A stretch of 64,000 nt of DNA from Coprinellus micaceus (lineage: Eukaryota; Basidiomycota; Agaricomycetes; Agaricales; Psathyrellaceae): the NCBI GenBank assembly GCA_951394405.1, contig OX596339.1:620001-684000 (forward strand). The letters run 5' to 3'. Numbering within the stretch: position 1 is the first letter of the stretch; each line of letters starts with the position of its first letter. Under the pieces are notes generated by a model. That model was not told the origin of the DNA, did no database searches, and saw only the letters and a list, made by a program, of their open reading frames with translations. Positions 35,656 to 46,186 of this stretch are shown here, piece by piece. The position numbers and the translations under genes are program-made.

Positions 35656-37642
35656 TTCGCCTAGTCCTAACCTAGAACAGCGTGCATAAGCGTGAACGGG
35701 GAGAAGTGGTACACGTTTGCGCACCGTTCGTCTCGTGATGCCTGTGCCTGTGATGATAAGCGCCCGTCGGAGGTCGGAGTTTCTCCTCGGTTCCTCAGTG
35801 TCGACCAGAAGGAAGAATATGAAGAGGGGGGTTCTCGAGGGAGACAGCGAGGACAGAGGTTACTTTATACCGTAACCAAGAGGAAGGCGCTAGAGTATGG
35901 CGTGCCTGTGACGTGCCTGAATTCAACCGAAATGAGGAACGCACTGGAAGAAGGGACTCAGGGGGGCCACGGGTGTCCCAGACGGAACCCGCAGCTGCTT
36001 TAATGCTGTATATAAGACCCCTGGCCGTGAAGCCCTTGCAAAGAATCAGCCCATCGCCACTTTGATGTTGGGGTGTTTACGCATCTTCCGGAGAGAAGAA
36101 ACCTGCGTCCTGATTCCCTACACCCACAACGGCTTAGCGCCGGCTGCTTCTTGTACACCGTAGGCGTTTCTGGCACCAAATTGGGGCGCCTATGCGGCGA
36201 GTTCGGCGATTTCCCGTCGCCATTTGGCTCAGGAGAGTACCGCAGATCGTACCGCGTCCAGGGTGCAGTTTAGGACGCGTCGACGATCGCATGTACGCGC
36301 CTGAACGCGCTCGACCTCTGTTTGCCTTGGGGAGTGAAGAGAAAACTTTGCCGGTTAGATTTTATGCGAAAACCGCCCGGACCGGAGGTGGCTGACAGTG
36401 GCTGACTTGAGAGTGTTGGCCGCGCAACGGCAAACTCGGGTGATAAGATCGGTCGTAAAGGCGCTCAAGGGACTCAACCAGAGATGGAGTGAGTGTAACT
36501 CCGATAGTGCACCTGGTCCAGGATCGATGTCCGTATGAAGACTTACCCAAGTGTGTCGTACTGTCTGTCCAGAAATTCCTGGACCGCTCACCTCCTTCAG
36601 CGCACCACGCCGATGAGAACGGAGAATCCGCGATGATACTAGTACTGGGTATCCCAGTGGGCACCCATGCTGTTTTGGTGACGTTAGAAAGTAGGCCTCA
36701 GGGTGTGTAATGCTTGGTATGTGTCACAATGGGTTGGATGTGCGCCGCGCCTGTGTTTCGGGAACCGGGTTTGGGGTGGAAGGTGTCCGTGTCGCGCGGC
36801 AGTCGCTAACTGCGTTAGTGAATCAGTGGAATCAACCTGGGTAGCAGGCCAGCTCTCAATGATCCAACGGGGAGAAAACCAAGGTCCGTTGGCGGTGATT
36901 ACCAGGGTCCATGAACAGGGAAGGGGTTCGGCTCTCAAAGACTCGGAGTAACTAGAGGCCGGCCTAAGCATGAACAGTAGATCTAATACTAGGGTCAAGG
37001 AGAAAAGTAACGTACGGATAATCATCCGTCGGGGAAGATCCTTGACGAGAAATTAGATAAATATCCTAGGCATTCTGCGGGCGAACAAGGGCATATACCT
37101 GGGTGGAATCGTACGCATTGAGATTTAAAGTGCGAAAGGGAGTGACTAATATTTTTACCGTACTGTTGACGCTGGGGAGCTGCGGAAGTTATTTCCACTA
37201 GCGATGCGAACATTTCGAGTGCCCTGTCCGCTACGGCTACCTGGGCCCCTGCTGGGATTTTCTCATACGAATATGTGGGCGGAAGGCGCGGTGGTACCCC
37301 GTCGGTTCAAAAGCGAGGACATACGTCCATGGGTCGAGCTTGTCAAGCGTGTAAGCCTACGCACCATTGAAATCGACCGGAAGGACGAGGGATTGAACAG
37401 CTTCAGATTTGACAATAATATCGGTATCCGCGACAATTTCTTCCCAGTATAATTGGAGACCTCAAGGTGGTTTGAGTTTAAGCGCCGGTTGTCACAGCGT
37501 CACGTCACGCTTCGGGGATTTGGCTCGGGGATTTCCGAATATTATTAATTATTTCGGAATAACGCCATCTTATCCGATAGCAGACAATGACTTCACCGGC
37601 TTGAGCAAATCTCTTCCTCGAACCAACACCTCGACCGCCAGA
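35656..37642. other. intergenic, no confident gene
   Basis: This 2.0-kb stretch precedes the glutaredoxin gene. Two minus-strand frames (37022-37213 and 36684-37025) could be joined by splicing into a short protein with a hydrophobic start, but no family is recognised and I do not call it. A TATATAAG sequence near 36009 has no evident gene behind it. GGGCGCYTA motifs are at 35757 and 36184. Confidence 0.45.
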
Positions 37643-38540
37643 ATGTCCAGTTTCGTGGAAGTCACTTCGCCGGAGCAGTTCAAGGAGCTTCTCTCCAAGG
37701 ACCTGAATCGCGTCTCGATTATCAACTTCTGGGCGGATTTCGCGGAACCATGCAAACAGATGAACCAGGTCTTCCAAGAGTTGTCGAGGAAGTACCCGGC
37801 TGGGCTATTCTTGCAGGTGCGATACGCTCAATGGCCTTGGAGGGAGATCTCAGGTGGACCTGACCTCAGAGTTGTAGGTAGAAGCCGAGTCTCAGCCTGA
37901 TATCGCCGAGTCTTTCGATATTGAAGCTGTACCGTCCTTCATCCTCTTGCGGGTGCGTTCCCTTGGAATATCTGGTTTCTGGAAGGGGCCTGATCTGAGA
38001 ATAGGGACACACGCTATTGGGCCGCGTAGCCGGGGCCGATGCCTCTGCACTTACCCAGCATGTGGCAAAGCATGCAGCGGCGCCAACCTACACTCCGCTC
38101 TCGCGAACGGACCAGACACCTGCCCGAGCCACTGCCGATATTACTGCTCCCACAGCTGAGGAGACGCCGGAGGAGCTGGACCAACGGTTGCGAGACCTGA
38201 TGAACCAGAGCCAGGTCGTTCTGTTCATGAAGGGATCTCCAGACACACCCCGTTGTGGCTTCTCAAGGAAGATTGTCGGCTTGTTGAAGGATAACAGTGT
38301 CAAGTTCTCCAGTTTCGATATCTTGACGGATGAAGCTGTGCGGCAGGGTCAGTTTACTTCCGTTCCGTTCCTTTCCCGGTGCGCGTGCTGTGAAGCTTAC
38401 CCTTGCCGCTTATAGGACTGAAGAAGCTGAACGACTGGCCAACGTACCCACAGTTGATTGTGAAAGGCGAACTCGTTGGTGGGCTTGATATCGTTCAAGA
38501 GATGATCAACAGTGGGGAGCTGTCCCAGCTACTCGCTTGA
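37643..38540 (+). CDS. grx4: monothiol glutaredoxin with N-terminal thioredoxin domain (Grx3/Grx4 type)
   Basis: This is a predicted cytosolic/nuclear CGFS glutaredoxin that binds a [2Fe-2S] cluster with glutathione. It delivers iron and signals iron status to transcription regulators. Four exons (37643-37816, 37878-37952, 38005-38347, 38416-38540) encode 238 residues. The thioredoxin-like domain (residues about 1-105) has [11 protein letters not shown], with only one cysteine (Cys37) at the usual CxxC site, and the cis-proline in [11 protein letters not shown]. After an Ala/Thr-rich linker, the glutaredoxin domain has [17 protein letters not shown] with Cys167, then [19 protein letters not shown]. 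This Trx-Grx order with one Grx domain matches yeast Grx3/Grx4. Confidence 0.94.
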
Positions 38541-38952
38541 TCGTCGATTCAGCTTCCCTTTTATCTTTATCCACGTACGTCGAATTCATTGGGCTTTCTT
38601 TCCCCGCTCACTGGCTTCCAGCGATTATAGCCCGAATATTACCCACTTACTGTACCAGGGTTTGCTATCTCGCACCAAGTAGATGCACTGTGAGCGTTTC
38701 AATGTCCTTCGTCGGGATGCCTTCCAGTACCTCCCTTGTCGGCCTGGCAACCCCAGCGGCAGATCGGGGTGGCGACGACCGCGCACATGATTCACTGCAA
38801 GAAGAGCGAGCGCCAGTTTACCCAAGTCCTCGAGTAGCTCCTGAACCCACCTCTCCAGGCCCTGGGCGCCTAAAGCCAGGGGTGCCGGAGACAGAAGGAA
38901 GTGCAAGGATTCCTTATCCGGACATTTGAGCCCCTATCCTCAACCTCGCATG
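38541..38952. other. intergenic between grx4 and tRNA-Asn
   Basis: This 412-bp stretch holds the 3' flank of the glutaredoxin gene and the 5' flank of the tRNA. It contains GGGCGCCTA at 38874-38882. No gene was seen. Confidence 0.55.
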
Positions 38953-39044
38953 TGCCCCATGGCTGAGTTGGTTACAGCGTCCGACTGTTAGGTCTTCCTG
39001 GATCAGCAATCGGAAGGTCGTGAGTTCGAGCCTCACTGGGGCAG
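38953..39044 (+). tRNA. tRNA-Asn(GTT) with 18-nt intron
   Basis: A complete cloverleaf can be drawn. The 7-bp acceptor stem pairs TGCCCCA with TGGGGCA, and the discriminator base is G, as in fungal tRNA-Asn. The D stem is GCTG/CAGC, the anticodon stem TCCGA/TCGGA, the anticodon GTT in a CTGTTA-A loop, and the T stem GTGAG/CTCAC with TTCGAGC. An intron of about 18 nt (38991-39008) sits one base 3' of the anticodon, the canonical site. The first pair is U1:A72, which is unusual for a eukaryotic elongator tRNA. A T5 run follows. Confidence 0.93.
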
Positions 39045-39050
39045 CCTGCC

Positions 39051-39055
39051 TTTTT
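39051..39055 (+). terminator. RNA polymerase III terminator of tRNA-Asn
   Basis: A run of five T begins 7 bp after the mature 3' end of the tRNA. This is the standard Pol III stop signal. Confidence 0.75.
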
Positions 39056-39427
39056 GCCGTTTCCCCCTCGATCCAGAGTCCGGACTAATTAGGCTCCTTT
39101 AGTTTCGCGGCTCGCCCATCTTTTTAACCCACCACAGCAGGTCTTGAGGATGTCGATCATCAAGGGGTGGCATCTGTTATGGAATGCGAGCATCATCGGT
39201 GGATGACTCACGCCCATTTCACCCTTCATCCGATGCCTCGACTTCCAAGCTCCCTGTCAAACCCCTCCGGGTCGAAAAAACTGGATCCCCGACGCCGGAG
39301 TGCGGCTCCACCTCCAGGGCCCGATTTCAGGTACAATCTTCGTCCCTGTGCCTACAAAAAGCCCACGTCGTTCGGAGTGCGATCCTCTTCTTTTACCTCC
39401 CCCGCCTCGCCAACCCCTTGACCAATT
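39056..39427. other. intergenic, no gene recognised
   Basis: This 370-bp stretch lies between tRNA-Asn and the secreted-protein gene. I see only short frames and no repeats. Confidence 0.5.
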
Positions 39428-40124
39428 ATGAGGTTTTCCACTGTCCTAGCGCCTCTTCTTGCATTGCTCTTCGCATCTTGGACCGTGGAAGCTGCTCTGG
39501 GGTTGAATGCCGACAGACTTGCTCATGGACTCCCGCCTCTTCCCCCGACGCGTCGCCACCCTGCGGTTCGGAGACAACAGCCGTCTGGCTCACCCGATCC
39601 AGTGGTGAGAACGTGCTCCACCCCTGTTCAGTGCTGTACGTGACGCGTATTTCTCTCGCTTCCTTGCCCTCGTCGCGCCTCTCCAGGAGGAGCCACCGCA
39701 AAGAGGTAACTTACAATACTTGGATTTCGTTTAGGTGGCTCCACGGGCCCGGCTTCAGACCTGGATTTAGCCTCATTTGTCGACGATCCAAACACAATCG
39801 TTGCTTCAGGCTGCGTGGATGCCTATATATACCCAGACGGGACAAATTCAAGGACGAATTGGCACGTACACGACGCTCGCCATATTCCACTCACCCGTAC
39901 GTTGTGTGCTGACTTCGCGCCCCTAGTTATCGCGAAGTCATGTGCTGCCAGAGCCTGATAGACCCATTTCCACCGGAAGAGTCGACTGGCGAGGTCGTTG
40001 GTGTCGAGTGTACACGCGGTGGGTGCCTTATTCAAATACCATGTGCCAACTCTGATTCGATCTGGCTTTCTTTATCGTAGCGGACTGGCTCGAATATTAC
40101 TTCAATCCCAAGCAGCCCTATTGA
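39428..40124 (+). CDS. predicted secreted protein, splice model uncertain
   Basis: The first exon begins MRFSTVLAPLLALLFASW, a clear signal peptide with cleavage near Glu-Ala-Ala. It is followed by LGLNADRLAHGLPPLPPTRR and an Arg/Gln/Ser-rich segment. This LxxxRLxxGLPPLPP lead is common in small secreted mushroom proteins. A second exon starts at 39735 and reads GSTGPASDLDLASFVDDPN and ASGCVDAYIYPDG. The last exons read CCQSLIDPFPPEESTGEVVGVEC and ADWLEYYFNPKQPY, ending at 40124. Two alternatives exist for the first splice, and one preserves a C-x5-CC cluster. No normal-sized intron joins exon 2 to the last exons in the frame shown, so the middle is unresolved. It may end at a stop near 39949 instead. 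Function unknown. Confidence 0.5.
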
Positions 40125-40501
40125 GCTAGGATCTCCCCCTGCGAGCCATCCAGGAACCCCGAACGCAAGAGTATGCCAGCACGGCCTCCGTACGTCTCAA
40201 AACTGAAAGTAGCATCTTTTAGGGCGATGGCGACAAAGAGCCTTTTCTTGGTTCTGGGATAGAGTGGTGAGTGTTTCGCGGGAGTGGCCACGGGCGTCTG
40301 TTCCCAGCGGATCGCGACGCGTTTACTTGACCCGATTAGTACCCTATCAATACTCCACGCGTCACGGCCCCTTGCTCGTTAGTTCTCCCTTCCTTCCGTC
40401 GGAGATCCTTCGACTGGGCTCAAGAGTTCCAGGAACGGGACACACTACACAAGAGTTACAAAATGGGCTTAAATCTTCGCGTTTACTCGAGGGGCCAGTA
40501 A
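40125..40501. other. intergenic between convergent secreted-protein genes
   Basis: This 377-bp stretch holds the 3' flanks of both neighbours. No gene or repeat was seen. Confidence 0.5.
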
Positions 40502-41179
40502 TCATGCAAGGAGGGTAGCACCAATGCCCAAGAGAAGCGCGACGCCAAGGTTGGCCAAACCGCCGCTTGGAGAGGACGCCCCGTTTCGACTGGTCGATGT
40601 TGGATTAGCGTTCGCTGCAGTTGTCGTGGCCGCAGACCCTCCTGCCTGTGCGGTTTGAGGAGTAGCCGCTGTCGTCGAACCCGCAGTTATGGTCAACGTA
40701 ACGCTCGCCGCGTCGAGGGGTTGTCCCTGTCGTGCACAGTCCGCGGCCATTCCTGAAGGCAAAACAGAGTCAAAGGCGTGCTTCCAAGGGAATGGAAGGA
40801 CGTACTCTCAACATATGCTTGAGCACTCCTGTGGAGTCTCTCTCTTTGCTCGTCGTCTATTCCAGAGCCGTAGGAAAGGCAATACGCGCAGGTGAGGTGG
40901 GCGGACGGGTAGGTCGGGCGACAGCAGTCCCCGTCGCCCGCTGTGGTACATGCCTAGATCTCAGTGTCAGTCGTGTGACTGTGGATATGGGCCTGTTTCT
41001 TCGAAATATACCTCCTGGAGGGCGTCGCGGTCAGCACAAGCGGGCCGACAGGACTCAGTGGTGGTCTGGCGGCGACTTAATCCCAGCAACGCCGGAGATA
41101 TGTTGTAGGCGGACACGTATGTGAGGAGGGCAAGCACCAGCAGGACGGTGTTGTGAATGGCTTTCTGGGTAGCAAGCAT
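40502..41179 (-). CDS. GPI-anchored Cys-rich surface protein, function unknown
   Basis: Three exons (41012-41179, 40806-40953, 40502-40752) encode 188 residues starting MLATQKAIHNTVLLVLALL, a signal peptide. The mature part has spaced cysteines (ESCRPACADRD, ACTTAGDGDCC, LTCAYCLSYG, MAADCARQG), a pattern common in small fungal cell-surface proteins. A Ser/Thr/Ala-rich spacer, likely O-glycosylated, leads to SSPSGGLANLGVALLLGIGATLLA at the C-terminus. This is a typical GPI-attachment signal with a small-residue omega site and a hydrophobic tail. A wall or membrane role is likely. No enzymatic motif was seen. An upstream in-frame ATG at 41260 would bury the signal peptide and is rejected. Confidence 0.78.
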
Positions 41180-42391
41180 CGCAGAAGGAGAAGGGTGGGA
41201 TGAAAAGGAAACGATGAAATCCTGTCGACGATCTCCTTTTTTATTGTTTTTGAAATTCAACCTTACGCTCAGCTTACGGTAGTGGGCAGTGATTGCAGAA
41301 CTGTTGGTGTCAGGCTATGCCTGCCGTCGACCATTTCTTTGGGTCAGTGACATTCCATGATCGAGGAACTCAATTGAAGGCGGAGGTGAGGTTGTCCAAT
41401 GTAAGTCCAATGCTATTCATACGGCAACGTATGAGAGATCGTAACTGTGATGCAGCACCTCCTGTGTACAGCGCAGGGAACCCAGTTGGATCCTCTGTAC
41501 AAAATCCTGCGATCGCCAAGCCTTACCCGCCAGGGAAACAATGACGCGACAGGCTCGAGCTCATCCTGAAAGACCAAAGGTTGCGGAGAGGGTAGAGCCC
41601 TCATCCTGAGCTTCCGTGCCCCGGATCTTGGCCTTTCCTGGCACCCCTTTTACATAAATTAAGCGCCCATGGATGATGGGATCCCGACAAGACAGTGTGA
41701 TCAGAGCCATCAGGAGATCAAAAGGCCTTCTCCTCCGAACCACCACCATCGATGTGGCTCTCCTTCTCCGTCCCCTTTCGATGTGCCCCTTATCAGTCTA
41801 GTGACCATACGCGCTGATAAGGCGTAGAAGAACGACCCGTACTTCGTAGAACGAGCAAGGTAGGAACGCGAGGAGTTCATCTTGTCGACGCATCGAAACG
41901 CCACAGAAAGAACATCCCACCTCGAACTGAGATTCGTAATATACCACATTCCAGGTCCTTGTAAATGAAGCGAGGGGGTGGTCATGGGACAACATCGTGT
42001 CGCTGGGGCCTAGTCCGTAATCAGTTATCAACCCCACAAGGATATTCTTAGACCCAGACTCACTGGCAGGCGGCACTCGCGCAACTTTCCCCCTGACGGT
42101 TACCTGCTCCAGGGTGCACCCCATCTTCAGCTTCAAAGTGAGCCCTAGTGCAGCCCCACTCGGAGCTTGACCTGACTCACGAACACATGGCGACAATCTA
42201 GACTTCAACCATGCATCGTGCGAGGATTGCATCTGGCTGCCTCTCGAGGTATAAATGACTCGCATCCTCGGCATTATCTGCGCTGACTGCACCCCAGGCT
42301 TGGATCGAAGCGCTTCGAGGACAAGCTTTCACGTCTCCGATCACCCCTTATTCGCGCTGCTGCCAGTTCTCACCTTTCTCAGCCACACACG
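41180..42391. other. intergenic between divergent genes
   Basis: This 1.2-kb stretch lies between the GPI-protein gene (minus) and the aminotransferase (plus). It holds a TATA-like box at 42250 and a TAAGCGCCC motif at 41660. A minus-strand frame at 41798-42292 has no recognised family, and I do not call it. Confidence 0.5.
42250..42256 (+). promoter_or_regulatory. TATA-like box of the aminotransferase gene
   Basis: TATAAAT lies 136 bp upstream of the start codon at 42392, in a plausible core promoter position. This is inferred from sequence only. Confidence 0.35.
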
Positions 42392-43852
42392 ATGCAATTC
42401 TCGACCACGACGACCCGCTCCACCGACGCAAAGTCCCTGCAAGATTTGTACGAAACCGCGGGACCTCATGTACACCCCGCGCTTGGGAGGATCACCGAGG
42501 GAGTCATGACGAAGGGTGATGGCTCGTACGTCGACTACAGCGATGGCAGGCGCTACCTCGACTTCACATGCGGAATTGGAGTGACGAACCTGGGTCACGC
42601 ACACCCCAAGGTCAGCGGGGCTGCGGCTGAGCAGTGTATGAACCTTGTGCACTCTCAGGTGGGTACAGGGTAGCTTCGGATCTGTGTTCAATGAATCTAA
42701 CTGGTCTACAGTGTAGCATCGCGTTGCATGAACCGTACCTCCGCCTCATCGAGGGTCTCATCCCCATTATGCCGGACCCCTCGCTCGATTCGTTCTTCTT
42801 CTGGAACAGTGGTTCTGAGGCAGTCGAAGGTGCCATCAAGATGGCTAGGTCGGTCACAGGGAAGCAGAATATTATCTGCATGCAGGGCGCGTACCATGGC
42901 CGTACCTACGGCGCGATGGCGGTGACGAAAAGCAAAACGATCTACTCTGAGGGAACTGCACCTCTCATGGTACGTCATCCAACTTCCCTATTCAGATACG
43001 TCCCTTAACGCCTTACAGCCCGGGGTATTCACTATCCCGTATCCCTATTGGCACCAATGTGGCCTCCCTCGCGACACACCAACCGAAGAGCTCACCGCAC
43101 ACTGCCTGAACCAACTCGACCTTCTCCTAAAGCAACAAACCGCGCCACAAGACACCGCTGCCATCATCATTGAGCCCGTCCTCGGCGAAGGTGGCTACGT
43201 CCCTGCCCCACCGGCCTTCCTCCTGGGCCTCCGCGAAATCTGCACGCAGAACAACATCCTCCTGATCATCGACGAAGTGCAGAGCGGGATGGGTAGGACG
43301 GGGGATTACTGGGCTATTTCAGAGAGTGGCGTCCGCCCAGATATCTTGCTCACGGCGAAGGGCTTGGGGAATGGGTTCCCGATTAGCGGTATCATCACGA
43401 GGACGGAGATCTCGAGTAAGATGAAGAAGGGGAGTATGGGGGGAACGTACGCCGGGAACGCGGTGAGCTGCGCTGCTGCCGTGGAAGTGCTGAAGACCTT
43501 CAAACGCGACAATGTGTTGGCGAACGTGAAGGAGAGGGAGAAGGAACTGTTCTCAGCTCTCAAGGCGGTTCAGGCTGACCAGGACGTCAAGGGCCTGATC
43601 TGGGATGTGAGAGGCAAGGGGCTGATGGTTGCTGTCGAGTTTGCGAGGAATGAAAGAGGGAAGGGGAGCGTACCGAAGGACATGTCGAAGCGGGTTGCAC
43701 AGAAGTGCGTTGACAAGGGCATGCTGATCCTGACCACCAGCGTGTTCGAGGTCATCAGGTTCATTCCTCCGCTCAACATTACGAAGGAGGATATGGCGAA
43801 GGGATGCCAGATCTTCGCAGAGGCGGTGGAGGATGTGGTCAGGGAAGGATAG
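42392..43852 (+). CDS. class III aminotransferase, GABA transaminase type
   Basis: This is a predicted PLP-dependent omega-amino acid aminotransferase, most like bacterial-type 4-aminobutyrate aminotransferases. These transfer the amino group of GABA to 2-oxoglutarate, giving succinate semialdehyde. Three exons (42392-42658, 42712-42969, 43019-43852) give 452 residues, the usual length. Motifs include YLDFTCGIGVTNLGHAHP, FFFWNSGSEAVEGAIKMAR, GAYHGRTYGAM, IIEPVLGEGGY, LLIIDEVQSGMGRTG with Asp260 for the pyridine nitrogen, and TAKGLGNG with the Schiff-base Lys289. GTYAGNAVSCAAA and the C-terminal FIPPLNIT also fit. No mitochondrial targeting sequence is obvious beyond a Ser/Thr-rich start. Acetylornithine or other omega-aminotransferase activity cannot be excluded. 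Confidence 0.9.
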
Positions 43853-43925
43853 GTGGAGAGAGTGAAGTAGATTCATTGATTTCATGGGGTACCGTACGTA
43901 CACGTTGTAGAATAAGTAGCAGCGG

Positions 43926-45845
43926 TCATACCATTTTGAATGGCGCGACTCGTCTCATGCACTCTGGCTGAGGACGACGCCAATAATCGTCGTCGGAGTC
44001 AGGTATGCTACCGTTGTTGTGCATCGTCCAAGGCCAGCCAGGCCATGTAGGGAGCCAGCATGTTTCCTGTAGAAATAAGGTGCTCATTGGTAAGCGAATC
44101 TGCCGACAAACGTAAGGTAGAGGGGCAACTAACCTCGAACCCGCATTGTGGCGTACATTTAACCCAAACGCTCCAGTCGAGCCACTTCATCAGCTTCCCC
44201 ACCCGTACATCCCAGTCCACTCTAGGGACGACTTCCTGGGGTTGCCTTGCTTCGATGCCCAGTTCCACCCCTTCAGCCCATATCCCAACGATGACTCGGC
44301 AGATCTCGTGCAGGACCCCGTCGACGGACCCCAAAATGAGGCGTTCTGAAGGTGTCAATTGCGTAAGTAGGGTCGTGGAGATAAATTTCGTGTGCGTCTC
44401 TGCACAACGCTTGAAGACCGGGGCAGCCCAAGTGAAGCCTGGTGGAAAGGGAGGCCGAGGCCGAATACCGTTGGTGATATATGGCGCAAGCATGCTCGCG
44501 ATGTAGGTATGGGCGTCCTTTAACGCTTTGGGGTCACCGGTCGAGGCGGTACCATTCAGCGTGTACCGCAATACTTCGAGCCTATCCGCGAAGCGATGCA
44601 CAATGACGCGAGTCAAACCTGACCAGTCAACCCCACTCCCTGGTGATAATAGTGAATTTGCCCTTAGAACCTCGTTCAATTTACTGAGAAGACGTGCTCG
44701 ACCTTCTCGGTCTTCTCCTAGCTTTTCCACACGATGATCCCAACGCTCTTGACCATAACGCGCCTCTACAAGACCGGGGAATAGGTCTGTGTCGTAGAAG
44801 GATATAAGGCGTGAAAGATCGAGTTTGACGCGTGGATCTCCAGGGTAGTTGTTGTGCCAATGTCCTGCTTCGAGTGCATGGAAAACAGGGGGCCACATCT
44901 CGCCTGGAGGAGGTCGTAACGGTGGGAGATCCTCGATTAAGTCGGTTTCGATGTTGAGGAAGGAGACTACGTCGGAGCCTTTGGTGAAGTTGCATAGCAT
45001 GATCTCACTGGATGGCCCTTATCAGCAGTGTTCCTTGTGAGGGTGAGTGTCTTGACATACAAGTTCAACGACATCCTGGCAGTCGATTTTAGTTAAACCA
45101 ACCGGGGGGTGGAAGTACCACTGCACGTACCTTAAGAACCCATCCAAGCCATAATTCTCTCCCCAGCGACACAAGTCCTGTATCCGGCTCTCTTCGTCCA
45201 TCGTTCTCTCTGGTATCACTTTTCCCCACACAAGAATATCCTGCACGTCCAACGGCCCTCGCATCTTGGCTGCGCTGGCCCCATCGAAGTATAGAAGATT
45301 CAAAGGCCTCTTCACGGCCATGGTAAGGTACCAACAACCCTTCGTCAAGTCCGCGATGCAGTATACGTATGAGAACTCTGGATCCAAAGCAACCCATTCG
45401 GGGGTTTCGGGGATGCTTTGTAGATGCGTTCCGTGATAGAGGAGTGTTCCGGCTGGGATGGTAGCAGGAACGAGGGTGTGACCTAGAGGCGAGGGGGAGT
45501 TAACTAGTAAGTCGGGGCCTAATCAGTGTGAGTGAGGGAATATGCACCATGGCGGTAACGAGTGTTTGGCCACTGCTGCAGGAGCCCCGCAACGGTCTCG
45601 AAGACATAGTTGTCTGTAGTGTTTGTAGAGGGTCCTACTTCAAATATCCAAGCACCTTCTGGGAGTATGGTCGCTTCATATTTCTGTGCAAGTCCCGATG
45701 TCGCACTGTAGGATGGCGAGCTAGGAAGCGGCTGTTGGGAGGAATGGGCATGTCTTGTAACTGCCAGCACGGTGAGTGCAACGACGAATGAGGTAAAGGA
45801 TTTGTTCCTATCGAGGGTTGGCTTCATATCGGCGAGGAGGTACAA
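43926..45845 (-). CDS. conserved fungal protein of unknown function, N-terminal signal anchor
   Basis: Five exons (45548-45845, 45131-45482, 45061-45075, 44134-45007, 43926-44066) encode 559 residues, or 553 from the Met at 45827. The N-terminus has a hydrophobic segment (FVVALTVLAVT), a likely signal peptide or anchor. The conserved core reads RHGHTLVPATIPAGTLLYHG, PEWVALDPEFSYVYC, KRPLNLLYFDGASAAK, GPLDVQDILVWG, NFEIMLCNF and, at the end, CGFEETCWLPTWPGWPW. I recognise this as a recurring fungal family with the order 'IPAGTLLYHG - EWVA.DPE - LLYFDG - C..PTWP', but I know no function. Exon 3 is only 15 bp and encodes most of MSLNF. No catalytic signature is visible. A lumenal or extracellular enzyme is possible. 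Confidence 0.8.
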
Positions 45846-46186
45846 GTAGAAGACATACCCAGGCTCTATAGGTCACAACAGATAACCGCAACCGCAGCAA
45901 CGGTAAAACCCGCAGAACGACCGATGATTAGGGCAGGTCAACAACGGGGCTTTTGGACGTGCCACTAAGCAGTCGGGGTGCACCGATATCGAATTGGGGT
46001 CTGCGCTGCTGAGTGATGCAGTTTGGAATTTTACTGGGTACATGGAGGTCAAGTATGGGTTATGAGTTGGGTCTGGGTCAATCAAAAAGGCTACGGCAAT
46101 TTCCGAAGAGTTATGGGCGCTTATTTGCGGCCGGCCGCTCCCCTTTCAGTTCATAGAGCAGTGAAGAGATATCATGGCGCGGTACT
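45846..46186. other. intergenic, no gene recognised
   Basis: This 341-bp stretch holds the promoter of the minus-strand gene ending at 45845 and the 3' flank of the next. A GGGCGCTTA motif is at 46115-46123. Confidence 0.5.

Noticed and set aside
36684..37213. Two minus-strand frames that could be spliced into a protein with a hydrophobic segment
   Set aside because: No family, no clear start context and no domain; kept as noncoding until transcripts are seen.
39428..40124. Hydrophobin call for the secreted protein
   Set aside because: The eight-cysteine pattern is not complete in any splice form I could build, and the intron phases do not fit.
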